A DNA stretch of 64,000 nt, from positions 4,712,001 through 4,776,000 of the forward strand of contig CAXXKX010000003.1 of NCBI GenBank assembly GCA_963676655.2. Direction: 5' to 3'. The notes under the pieces were generated by a model. The model searched no databases. It saw nothing but the letters and a program-made list of their open reading frames with translations, and had not been told where the DNA came from. This stretch comes from G963676655 sp963676655 (GTDB lineage: Bacteria; Verrucomicrobiota; Lentisphaeria; Victivallales; Victivallaceae). The translations under genes and the position numbers were made by a program. Position 1 is the stretch's first letter; every line of letters starts with the position of its first letter. Below, piece by piece: positions 56,473-64,000 of the stretch.

Positions 56473-58380
56473 ATGATAAAGAAAATCATCAGAATTATGA
56501 CTGTGTGCATGTTTGCAACACTCACTGTCAAGGCTGATAAAACTGTTAAAGCAAATACGACTAAAGAAGCTAAAGGTGCTGTTATGGATACTTCTAAAAG
56601 GCCGGAGGTGAATAAGAAAATGCCTCAAGTCCTGATTATTGGGGATTCCATTTCCCTTGGATATACTTTGGAGGTAAGAAAACTATTGAAGGGGAAAGCG
56701 GATGTTTACCGTCCCTCAAATATAAATTGTCAGCACACAGGTTACGGCCTGGCTCATTTGAAAGAATGGCTCGGTGATAAAAAATGGGATGTGATTCATT
56801 TTAACTGGGGCATATGGGATGCTCACCTGGTTAATAAATACGGTGGTATTGTTTCAACAAAAAAAATGGCCAAGATCAACAAAACGTACAAGGATTTCCG
56901 GGTCAGGCATACTCCCGAGCAATACCGTGAAAATCTGGAAAAATTAATCGACATGATGCGTAAATCAAGTGATAAACTGATTTGGGCCTCAACCACTCCG
57001 GTTTATGCTCCCAAGATGGGCTATCTTGAGAGGATAAAAATCCTTAATGATACAGCCGCCGGCGTGATGGAATATCAGGAAATCCCGATAAATGACCTTT
57101 ATGCTTATTCCTTCCCGCACACGAAAGAATGGCTAAAAGCAGATCAAGTCCATTTTAATGAGCTGGGCAGAAAAATGCTTGCCCGGAAAGTTGCACAATC
57201 AATCTTAAAAGAATTAGGACGTGAAGAAAGTCCCGTGGGAATCAAGCCCCGGCGGATTCCGGCGAAAAAAGAGGATGCCCCAGGCGTAATTCGGTATGAA
57301 CATAAAATGCTGAGTCAATGGGGATTCAGTAAAAAAGAGCAGGAAAATTACTTTCTGGTTGTCGAACCCAGGAAACCAAATAAGTTAAGTCGGCCTTTAA
57401 TGATTTGCCTTCACAGCGCGGGCGGGAATGGACTTTCTGAGTCGCCAAGAAATATCCAGAGAGTACATAAAGCGGGGGATGAATTTTTCGGGTTATTGCT
57501 GAATTGCCCCAAAACTGAATGGTGGTGGGGAGCTAATAAAATCAAAAAAAATCCGGAAAAGTATAAAAAAGCATTAACCGCTACCGAGAACTGTTTGCTG
57601 GAAACAATCGAATGGGTTATTCAGAAATATAATATTGACCGGACCCGGGTATATCTTCGCGGCATTTCGATGGGAGGAAGTGGATCTTTAGGGTTGGCAA
57701 TGGTAAAAGGTGAATTATTTGCAGCCGTTTACGTTCAAATTCCCGCATTTACCGCACATTCCAGATTTCGCCTGCCAATGAGTCCCGGCAATATTCCGTA
57801 TATTGTCTCAATGTTTTCTCATATGGACAAATATTCTGAGGACATGGAAACGTTCTTCGACGTGGCAAAGAAAGAAAAACTGGGTCTAACCAGCGCCTGG
57901 GGCCCCCGGGGGCATAATTGGAAGATACATGAAAAAGAAATGCCGCCCGAGGTTTATGAATTTCCATGGCTGAGCTTAAGGAACAATCAGGCATATCCTG
58001 TCTTTTTAAACTGTTCCGCGGACGATAAATTTCCAGGTTTTAAAGGAAAGGGTAAAGAGCAAATCGGGCAAATTAACGGGTATTTCCGCTGGTGCGTTTC
58101 CGCTGACCAGGAAGATGCTTTTCGAATTCAATTACGCCTGGTCAATGATTTTGAGCTGACAAGAAAACCGTTAAAGCCCATTCCTGAAACTGTTACAACA
58201 GATATTGCGTTGCGCCGCGTTCAAAATTTTACTCTTATACCCGGCAAGCGCTGCGCCTGGCTATTTGAAGAAGACGGTAAACTGTTGTCGTCCGGAACTG
58301 TTACCGTTGATTCAAAAGGTCTTGTAACCATAAAAAAACTGGAGCTGACGCATAAGCCACGTTATCTCATATTAAAATAA
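56473..58380 (+). CDS. secreted double esterase: SGNH hydrolase fused to alpha/beta hydrolase
   Basis: 635 residues with a signal peptide (KKIIRIMTVCMFATLTVKA). Residues 52-235 form an SGNH domain: IIGDSISLG (Ser59), then INWG-type block (FNWGIWD), ending with DQVHFNELG (Asp/His pair). Residues ~290-520 form an alpha/beta hydrolase of the PHB-depolymerase/feruloyl-esterase type: PLMICLHSAGGNG (oxyanion region) and RGISMGGSGS, with Ser399 as nucleophile. A His is expected near GPRGHNW. Two different serine esterases in one chain suggest removal of two acyl decorations. It is 67 bp after the 54714 gene and 249 bp before the GH130 gene. Confidence 0.87.
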   Translation: MIKKIIRIMTVCMFATLTVKADKTVKANTTKEAKGAVMDTSKRPEVNKKMPQVLIIGDSISLGYTLEVRKLLKGKADVYRPSNINCQHTGYGLAHLKEWLGDKKWDVIHFNWGIWDAHLVNKYGGIVSTKKMAKINKTYKDFRVRHTPEQYRENLEKLIDMMRKSSDKLIWASTTPVYAPKMGYLERIKILNDTAAGVMEYQEIPINDLYAYSFPHTKEWLKADQVHFNELGRKMLARKVAQSILKELGREESPVGIKPRRIPAKKEDAPGVIRYEHKMLSQWGFSKKEQENYFLVVEPRKPNKLSRPLMICLHSAGGNGLSESPRNIQRVHKAGDEFFGLLLNCPKTEWWWGANKIKKNPEKYKKALTATENCLLETIEWVIQKYNIDRTRVYLRGISMGGSGSLGLAMVKGELFAAVYVQIPAFTAHSRFRLPMSPGNIPYIVSMFSHMDKYSEDMETFFDVAKKEKLGLTSAWGPRGHNWKIHEKEMPPEVYEFPWLSLRNNQAYPVFLNCSADDKFPGFKGKGKEQIGQINGYFRWCVSADQEDAFRIQLRLVNDFELTRKPLKPIPETVTTDIALRRVQNFTLIPGKRCAWLFEEDGKLLSSGTVTVDSKGLVTIKKLELTHKPRYLILK

Positions 58381-58629
58381 GAAAATAAGGTCAATTAATC
58401 CAGGTATTTAGGCAACGGGAGAGAGTGCTTTTTTTAATACAATTTAAATTACTTAAGAAATAACAATAACTTAAACCATGGAGCAGTATAAACCTGCAAA
58501 CGATGTAAAACAGCCGGTCAGGAGAAAATATGGTTTTTCCCTGAGGAAGTAACAAATAAAAACTAAACGTAAAAACAAAAAAAACAAAGTTATATAATAT
58601 TTATAGGATAATCATAGAAGAGAAACAAG

Positions 58630-59544
58630 ATGAAAAGTATAATTACACGTTACAAACAAAATCCTGTTTTAAAGCCTGAAGACATGCCGTTTGACTGCTT
58701 TGCGGTTTACAACGGCGGAGCAGTGAAAATTGGCAATGAATACGTTGTCATGGTTCGCGCGGAAAATACTAAACGTAAGTCATATGCATGGGTGGCCCGC
58801 AGTAACAACGGTTTTGATTTTACACCTGATCCTGAACCGGTCAAGTTTATCGCCGAAGATATGGAAAACTATCTGAAGAATGCTGATAAGTCATGGTATG
58901 ATCCACGCATAAATGTTGTTGAAAATGAGTATTACATCACTTATGCGGCATCTGGCAAGCACGGCTGCAGGGTCGGGCTTGGAAAAACAAGCGATTTTAA
59001 AACCGTCGAACACGTTTCGTTCCCGTTGCATGTCCAAAACCGCAACGCCGTTTTGTTCCATGAAAAGATTGACGGCATGTATGTAATGCTGCATCGTCCA
59101 GAGGGCGTGGGCCAAGGTAATATATGGATATCCCGCTCTCCCGACCTGAAATACTGGGGGGATACCGAAGTTGTTGCTTACTGCCGGAGCGGATTATGGG
59201 ATTCCGTTAAGATTGGTGCCGGAGCGCCGCCGATAAAAACTGATGCTGGTTGGTTAGTCATAACTCATGCGGTTTGCAGCAACTGTACTGGAAGTTTTTA
59301 TACCATGGGCACTATACTCCTGGACCTTGAGAATCCTGCCGAGTTGATCGGACGGTCAGATGGCTGTATCATGCGTCCAGAGGCCGATTATGAACAAACT
59401 GGATTTGTTCCAAACGTGATCTTTCCTGCCGGAGCAATTCTGGAAGATGACGGCAGCGTTAAAATTTACTATGGCGCCGCCGATAATTATGAGTGCCTGG
59501 CAACAACTACTATTGATGAATTGATCAAGACATGCGGAAAGTAA
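58630..59544 (+). CDS. GH130-family glycoside phosphorylase, cytoplasmic
   Basis: 304 residues, no signal peptide. Five-bladed propeller pattern of GH130: NGGAVKIGNEYVVMVRAEN, SWYDPRIN (D91 is the expected catalytic Asp), QNRNAVLFHEKIDGMYVMLH, SVKIGAGAPPIKTDAGWLVI and FPAGAILEDDGSVKIYYGAA. Family members use phosphate to cut beta-mannosides and similar sugars, giving sugar-1-phosphate. Typical GH130 length (~300-340). The gene suggests that the glycan of this locus contains beta-linked mannose or a related residue (inference). It lies between the double esterase and the GH20 multidomain protein. Confidence 0.93.
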   Translation: MKSIITRYKQNPVLKPEDMPFDCFAVYNGGAVKIGNEYVVMVRAENTKRKSYAWVARSNNGFDFTPDPEPVKFIAEDMENYLKNADKSWYDPRINVVENEYYITYAASGKHGCRVGLGKTSDFKTVEHVSFPLHVQNRNAVLFHEKIDGMYVMLHRPEGVGQGNIWISRSPDLKYWGDTEVVAYCRSGLWDSVKIGAGAPPIKTDAGWLVITHAVCSNCTGSFYTMGTILLDLENPAELIGRSDGCIMRPEADYEQTGFVPNVIFPAGAILEDDGSVKIYYGAADNYECLATTTIDELIKTCGK

Positions 59545-59667
59545 AAAATATCATTTCAGCCGGAAGAGGTTAACATCACATTGTCCCGCCGACTGTGTTG
59601 AATATTTCAAGCTAGTGAGAGTCTATAATATTTTTAAGAAATACAATAATTAATCAAAGGGGTTCAC

Positions 59668-62600
59668 ATGAAACTACTAAAAATCAACCTGTTACTTTGT
59701 GTCCTGCTATTTAATTCCTTTATATATGCAGGTCTTGTCGGAGAATGGAAATTTGATGGAAGCGCCAAGGATAGTAAGGGCATCAGCGATGCCAAAATGA
59801 AAGGCAAGGTTAAATGGGGTGAAAACAGATTAGGCCAAAAGGGAAAAGCTTTATACTTTGATGGGGAAAGCACCTGTTTCAAAATCACCCCGAGTGACAA
59901 GTGGAATATAAAAAACCAAATGACCATTGAGTTTTGGTTAAAAATAGATCAGACTGGATTAGATAATTTAAAATTTATACCATTGGTTATGCAGCCTAAA
60001 AGACTCTGCATTCGCACTAATCGCTCCTCTATATACGCGAGAGTAGGTAATAAACCCAAGGACAGGAAAACCTTTGTCGTTACACGAGCATTCCTAAAAT
60101 CGAAAACCTGGCACTTTTTTGCCCTGACTTTCAAAGATGGAGCTATTACGCTCTATGCTGATGGCAAGATATTGGCTACTAGAAAGAGTTCAGATAAAAC
60201 TTTGAGTGAATCGAACAGTGATATTACTGTAGGAACTGTATGGAAAAAATATTTACAAGGTTCTATCGATGATCTTAGAATATATAATACCGCCCTTACT
60301 CTGGCTGAGATAAAAAAAACTTATGCCAGCGAAAAAGTAGACGTGTCAAAGATGAAGAATTCCGAAGTTGAAGCACGCTGGAACATTTTTGCTCCATTAA
60401 CAAGTAAAAAAATAACTCTTGACGGTAAAATAAATGATCCGGCCTGGAAAGAGGCTAAGCAGCACGGTGGATTCGCCCGTGACGGGAAACCGGCGGCAAA
60501 CAAGACTTTCTTCAAGGTATTAAGAACTAAAGACGGATTGTATTTTGCGATCAAGGCTGAAGGCGGCAAACCTGTTGCTAAGATCAAATGTGATGTTAAC
60601 ACTGGCGGCAGCATTTTAAAAGACGATGCAATAGAAATATTTTTCGCTCCCAATTTTTATCAGACTGAATCCCGCAAACAATTTGTTTTTAATGCTCTTG
60701 GGAGTCGTGCTGAATTCCATGGAAACGGGGAATTGAACCCCTGGAAAGTTCGCTGCAATATTAATAACGATGGCTATACTGCCGAAGCTTATTTCCCGTA
60801 TTCCACAATTGGGGTAAAAGATACCGGAATTATCGGATTTAATATGGCGAGGGATGCAAAAAACAGCAACTGCAAAAAAGAAAACACCACATGGGCGCCT
60901 CTTACCGGACCATGGCCTAAAAGCTGCTATGAATATGGAAAAATAATACTCTCGAACGGCGGTGGAGCCCCGATTGTTACTCCGGAAATAACCGCTGATG
61001 AAAACAGTATTATTATTTACAATAAAGAAAAATCTCCGCTGAAAGGCTGGATTGATTATTTTTGCAAAACCGGAACGACTGCGGCAAGTTATAAGTTCAT
61101 AAAGAAATCGATTGTCTTAAAACCAGGAAAAAATGAATTTTTACTTTCTTCTTTCCCGGGAATAACAGGCGGTATTGAAAAAGCGCATCTCCTTACACTG
61201 GTACGCTTGAAAAATAATGATATAACAGCTGTGAAAACAGTTAAGTTTTATACCAAAAAGAAGATTGCCACACGTACCCTGGGCTATACCTATCCCAAGC
61301 TTACTCCTACGGTGAAAAAGGCTGATTGGAAAAAAGAAGTATTTAATTTCAAGGATGTTAAACAAGTAGTTTATTATCCATCCCCCAAAGGCTATGAAAA
61401 AGAAACAGCCCAGAAGATTAAAAAATACCTGGGAAAATCCGGTATTAAGATTGCTCAGATCAAAGAGGGAACAGCCGCATTCCCCGAGAAAAACAGTATT
61501 ATTCTTGGCTCAATAAAGAACGCTAAATTCCTTGCCGCATTAAAAAAAGTCAACCCTGAAATGCTGAGTACATTAAAAGAGATCAAATCCAAGGGTGAAG
61601 GCTATGTTATGGAACTTGGGCCTAAATCAACCGCGATTCTTGCCGGACAAGATGGCGCGGGCGCGTATTACGCGTTCAGGACCCTGCTCCAGATAGTACG
61701 GAGCGATCCTGATAAAATCTTCCAGGTTGCTATTGTTGACTGGCCGGATCATCCGCACCGGGGGATCACCAAGCTGGCTATATTGTTATCTCATTATACT
61801 GATGACAGTATTAACGATTATTTGTTTGAGCAGATAGCCGGCTTTAAAATAAATTATTTCTCCCTTTATGCTTTAATTTCCAGAATACAGTATAAAAGTT
61901 ATGCTCGTAAAAAATCCATGTCTCCAGATTTTGTACGGAGAATGGTTAAATTTGCCAATGAAAACTTTATTACTGTTGTTCCTGTGGTAAACAGTCATGG
62001 ACATTCAGAGTGGCTTAGTGAAGTCTACCCGCAATTAGCTGAATTTCCCGAACGGTTCCATATTAAAAATCACAAAAATAAAAACTACAGTGGACTTGTT
62101 AATGTGCGCCATCCTGATTTCTATAAAATCCTCTTTCCCATCTTAAAAGAAATTCATGAGCTTTATGGAAAACCGGACGTATTTCGCATAGGGCATGATG
62201 AGACCTGGTGCAATATGAATTGCGATACCGCCGCTATGACGGAAGCCACCCGGGCGGAGGTCAGGGAAATGGTATATGAAGATATGGTCAAACAGAACGA
62301 TTACCTTGCCAGTCTGGGTGTGAAAGATATTATTTTTGCTTCTGATATGTTTATCCCGAGGCAAAATGGCGGTGCGCCAATGAATATTGCCCAGGTGCTT
62401 AAACGGCTTCCTAAAGAGCATTTTGTCCCAGGTGTCTGGCTTGGATACGGCAGCTCTAAAAAAGGGGCGGAAAAACCGCTTAAAGACGCTGGATTCAGAG
62501 TGCGTTTTGCCGCCAATGGACCGGACTGGTTCCCCGCGCTCCCTGATGATCCTCTTTCAGTAGCTTATTATTTTGGTAATCACTTTCTGAACGCCACAAC

Positions 62601-63429
62601 TTTTACATATCCTGATAAATTGTGTCGCTACAACGGTGGTAACGGAATGGGGCATAGTGCTTTTCTAAGAACCTGTCAGGAGTCTGATATGTTCTGGAAT
62701 GTTGCCGGTGGTAAGTTCCAAACTATTCAGGAGATTGTAAGAGACAAAGGGACTGAGATAATGCGCATTACCTCTGACCGTCCTTTCGGGTCATCTGTTG
62801 TATATGAAAAAATCGACTTAAAAGCACCCAAAAACAAACTTAAATCCTGGTCGTTGCCGGGTGGTAAATTTGATTTTTCAAAAGTTAAAGACACAATTCA
62901 AGAATCCAGATATAACATTCTCTATCCGGCTAAAAACGAAGTGCTTGTCCTTGACTCTGAGAAACAGAAATATTCAATCAACGTAAATAAAAAGGCCAAA
63001 GTCTTTGCTTTCCTCCACTGCACCAATCTGGTCAAGCCGGTGTCGAAAAAGTTTATTAAAAAAATAAGCCAATTCGTTATTGGACATTATGGTAAGTACA
63101 ATCCTGCAAAAGTAGGTCCTGACACTCTTGACGGCCCGGTGGTTGCAAAGTATCAACTTACCTATTCAGATGGTTCGACATATCAAAAGAAAATCCGTTT
63201 TGGTCATAACATATATTTATGGAACTCATCCGATTATACGTCTATGCCGTATATCCTGAAAGATGCGAGTGAAGTGTGGGAAGTATCATATCCTTCCGGT
63301 AATGAACTGTCTGCTCAGGTATTTCTTTTGGAGAATCCTCATCCGAATAAAACGGTTAAATCAATTCAACTTACTTTAACTGAAAAGGCCGTTGAAATCG
63401 CTGTACTTGGAATTGCTTCCGGTAATTAA
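59668..63429 (+). CDS. secreted LamG / CBM9 / GH20-type multidomain protein
   Basis: 1253 residues with a signal peptide (KLLKINLLLCVLLFNSFIYA). Order: LamG (about 22-225, MTIEFWLKI, SIDDLRIYNTALTLAEIK); CBM9-like (about 240-430, ITLDGKINDPAWKEAKQHGG); beta-rich linker; GH20b-like alpha/beta domain (about 560-680, ENSIILGSIKNAK-type and GAYYAFRTLLQI); a GH20-type barrel (about 690-1050, HRGITKLAILLSHYTDDSIN, PVVNSHGHSEWLSE, RIGHDETW with D844-E845 in the catalytic position); C-terminal beta domain. Exo-beta-N-acetylhexosaminidase-like activity is the family expectation. AAAGGGG precedes the ATG. A terminator ends the transcript 20 bp after the stop. Confidence 0.9.
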   Translation: MKLLKINLLLCVLLFNSFIYAGLVGEWKFDGSAKDSKGISDAKMKGKVKWGENRLGQKGKALYFDGESTCFKITPSDKWNIKNQMTIEFWLKIDQTGLDNLKFIPLVMQPKRLCIRTNRSSIYARVGNKPKDRKTFVVTRAFLKSKTWHFFALTFKDGAITLYADGKILATRKSSDKTLSESNSDITVGTVWKKYLQGSIDDLRIYNTALTLAEIKKTYASEKVDVSKMKNSEVEARWNIFAPLTSKKITLDGKINDPAWKEAKQHGGFARDGKPAANKTFFKVLRTKDGLYFAIKAEGGKPVAKIKCDVNTGGSILKDDAIEIFFAPNFYQTESRKQFVFNALGSRAEFHGNGELNPWKVRCNINNDGYTAEAYFPYSTIGVKDTGIIGFNMARDAKNSNCKKENTTWAPLTGPWPKSCYEYGKIILSNGGGAPIVTPEITADENSIIIYNKEKSPLKGWIDYFCKTGTTAASYKFIKKSIVLKPGKNEFLLSSFPGITGGIEKAHLLTLVRLKNNDITAVKTVKFYTKKKIATRTLGYTYPKLTPTVKKADWKKEVFNFKDVKQVVYYPSPKGYEKETAQKIKKYLGKSGIKIAQIKEGTAAFPEKNSIILGSIKNAKFLAALKKVNPEMLSTLKEIKSKGEGYVMELGPKSTAILAGQDGAGAYYAFRTLLQIVRSDPDKIFQVAIVDWPDHPHRGITKLAILLSHYTDDSINDYLFEQIAGFKINYFSLYALISRIQYKSYARKKSMSPDFVRRMVKFANENFITVVPVVNSHGHSEWLSEVYPQLAEFPERFHIKNHKNKNYSGLVNVRHPDFYKILFPILKEIHELYGKPDVFRIGHDETWCNMNCDTAAMTEATRAEVREMVYEDMVKQNDYLASLGVKDIIFASDMFIPRQNGGAPMNIAQVLKRLPKEHFVPGVWLGYGSSKKGAEKPLKDAGFRVRFAANGPDWFPALPDDPLSVAYYFGNHFLNATTFTYPDKLCRYNGGNGMGHSAFLRTCQESDMFWNVAGGKFQTIQEIVRDKGTEIMRITSDRPFGSSVVYEKIDLKAPKNKLKSWSLPGGKFDFSKVKDTIQESRYNILYPAKNEVLVLDSEKQKYSINVNKKAKVFAFLHCTNLVKPVSKKFIKKISQFVIGHYGKYNPAKVGPDTLDGPVVAKYQLTYSDGSTYQKKIRFGHNIYLWNSSDYTSMPYILKDASEVWEVSYPSGNELSAQVFLLENPHPNKTVKSIQLTLTEKAVEIAVLGIASGN

Positions 63430-63449
63430 GTAGCGAAGAGTAATACTTT

Positions 63450-63482
63450 AATGCCCCCTTGAAAAAGGGGGCATTATATTTT
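63450..63482 (+). terminator. terminator after the GH20-type gene
   Basis: Perfect 11-bp stem AATGCCCCCTT (63450-63460) / AAGGGGGCATT (63465-63475) with a GAAA loop, followed by ATATTTT. Confidence 0.85.
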
Positions 63483-63500
63483 AATAAGACAGGCACATAA

Positions 63501-64000
63501 ATGATCTTTTCGAAGGAAATAGAAATAAAGAGAAAAGCTCAGGTCTGCATTGTTGGCGGAGGCCCTGCGGGCTGTGCCGCGGCAATCGCCGCGGCAAGAA
63601 GCGGGGCGGATGTTTATTTGGCGGAATCTAATACTTGCCTGGGCGGACTTGGCACCGCCGGTAAAGTTCAGCTGTTTATGACTTTTACCGACGGAATAAA
63701 TTTTGTTGCTGACGGCATCGGCCGGGAAATTCTTGAACGGATGAATCAGGAGGATGTTGACAGTCCGCTGGTTAACAGCATTAACCCCGAAATCCTTAAA
63801 CGTCTATATGAGACTATGCTGCTGGAAGCCGGCGTCAAGTTTAGTTTCATGACCGAATTCATCGGCGTTGAAACCGATGACGATAAAATCAAATATGCCG
63901 TGTTTAACGCCAAAAGCGGAATTTTTGCCGTTGAAGCTGATGTCTTTGTCGATTGTACCGGCGATGGCGATCTCTGCGCCCGTGCCGGAGCCGACTTTAT
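63501..64000 (+). CDS. FAD-dependent oxidoreductase, 3' end beyond the window
   Basis: ATG 63501 opens a frame that is still open at 64000 (166 codons). FAD-binding motif VCIVGGGPAGCAAAIAAARS (Gly19, Gly21, Gly24) followed by AESNTCLGGLGTAGKVQLFM, then a second segment DVFVDCTGDGDLCARAGADF. This is the same family as 25272-26744 (PF12831-type). It follows a terminator, so it may have its own promoter or depend on read-through. It suggests that both glycan loci in the window use the same kind of redox step. Confidence 0.9.
   Translation, partial: MIFSKEIEIKRKAQVCIVGGGPAGCAAAIAAARSGADVYLAESNTCLGGLGTAGKVQLFMTFTDGINFVADGIGREILERMNQEDVDSPLVNSINPEILKRLYETMLLEAGVKFSFMTEFIGVETDDDKIKYAVFNAKSGIFAVEADVFVDCTGDGDLCARAGADF

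Overview
The window looks like a chromosomal segment of a polysaccharide-degrading bacterium of the PVC group, most likely Lentisphaerota. This is inferred, not searched. The main clues are several stand-alone type II secretion pseudopilins with the FTLIELLVVIAIIAILAS signature, each placed beside glycan-degradation genes, and a very high density of secreted DUF4838, CBM9, LamG, beta-helix and sialidase-like proteins. Standard stops and mostly clear Shine-Dalgarno sites are used throughout.

Layout. (1) 1-3310: a minus-strand operon of three secreted proteins of unknown function; the first and third are paralogues. (2) 3510-7893: a 1080-residue repeat protein, a 289-residue protein and a strong terminator, then a CAT-anticodon tRNA (8036-8112). 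(3) 8350-18160: a minus-strand glycan operon (CBM9-like protein, two TIM-barrel/DUF4838-type groups, a pseudopilin) ending at a sulfatase remnant and a terminator. (4) 18569-23464: a beta-helix protein, a decayed pseudopilin and a sialidase-like enzyme, all minus. (5) 23984-24715: an AraC-family regulator. (6) 25097-34372: a plus-strand operon (FAD oxidoreductase, CBM9-like lipoprotein, six-hairpin-type protein, second sialidase-like protein, RraA-like protein, GH36). A 451-bp terminal-repeat element and an SGNH hydrolase follow. (7) 36332-37048: a two-domain sliding-clamp-like protein. (8) 37436-43449: a minus-strand operon of a giant secreted CBM/TIM-barrel protein and a cytoplasmic GH151-like enzyme. 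(9) 43676-64000: plus-strand glycan cassettes with two pseudopilins, a GH20-like protein, a second giant protein, a TIM-barrel protein, a double esterase, a GH130 phosphorylase, a GH20-type multidomain protein and a partial FAD oxidoreductase. An IS1634-type insertion sequence with a 7-bp target duplication interrupts this region.

How the parts work together. Two separate regulatory codes can be read. In the left half, three promoters (before 17847, 23464 and 25272) share a ~40-bp block with two half-sites exactly 21 bp apart, abutting the -35 element. The AraC-family gene lies among them, so it is the natural activator candidate. In the right half, four near-perfect sigma70 promoters carry a TGTAA-N3-TTACA palindrome at the expected transcription start, which suggests a repressor encoded outside the window. 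Two of these also share a covarying leader hairpin. Each regulon appears to pair secreted binding and cleavage proteins with cytoplasmic finishing enzymes and, often, a pseudopilin.
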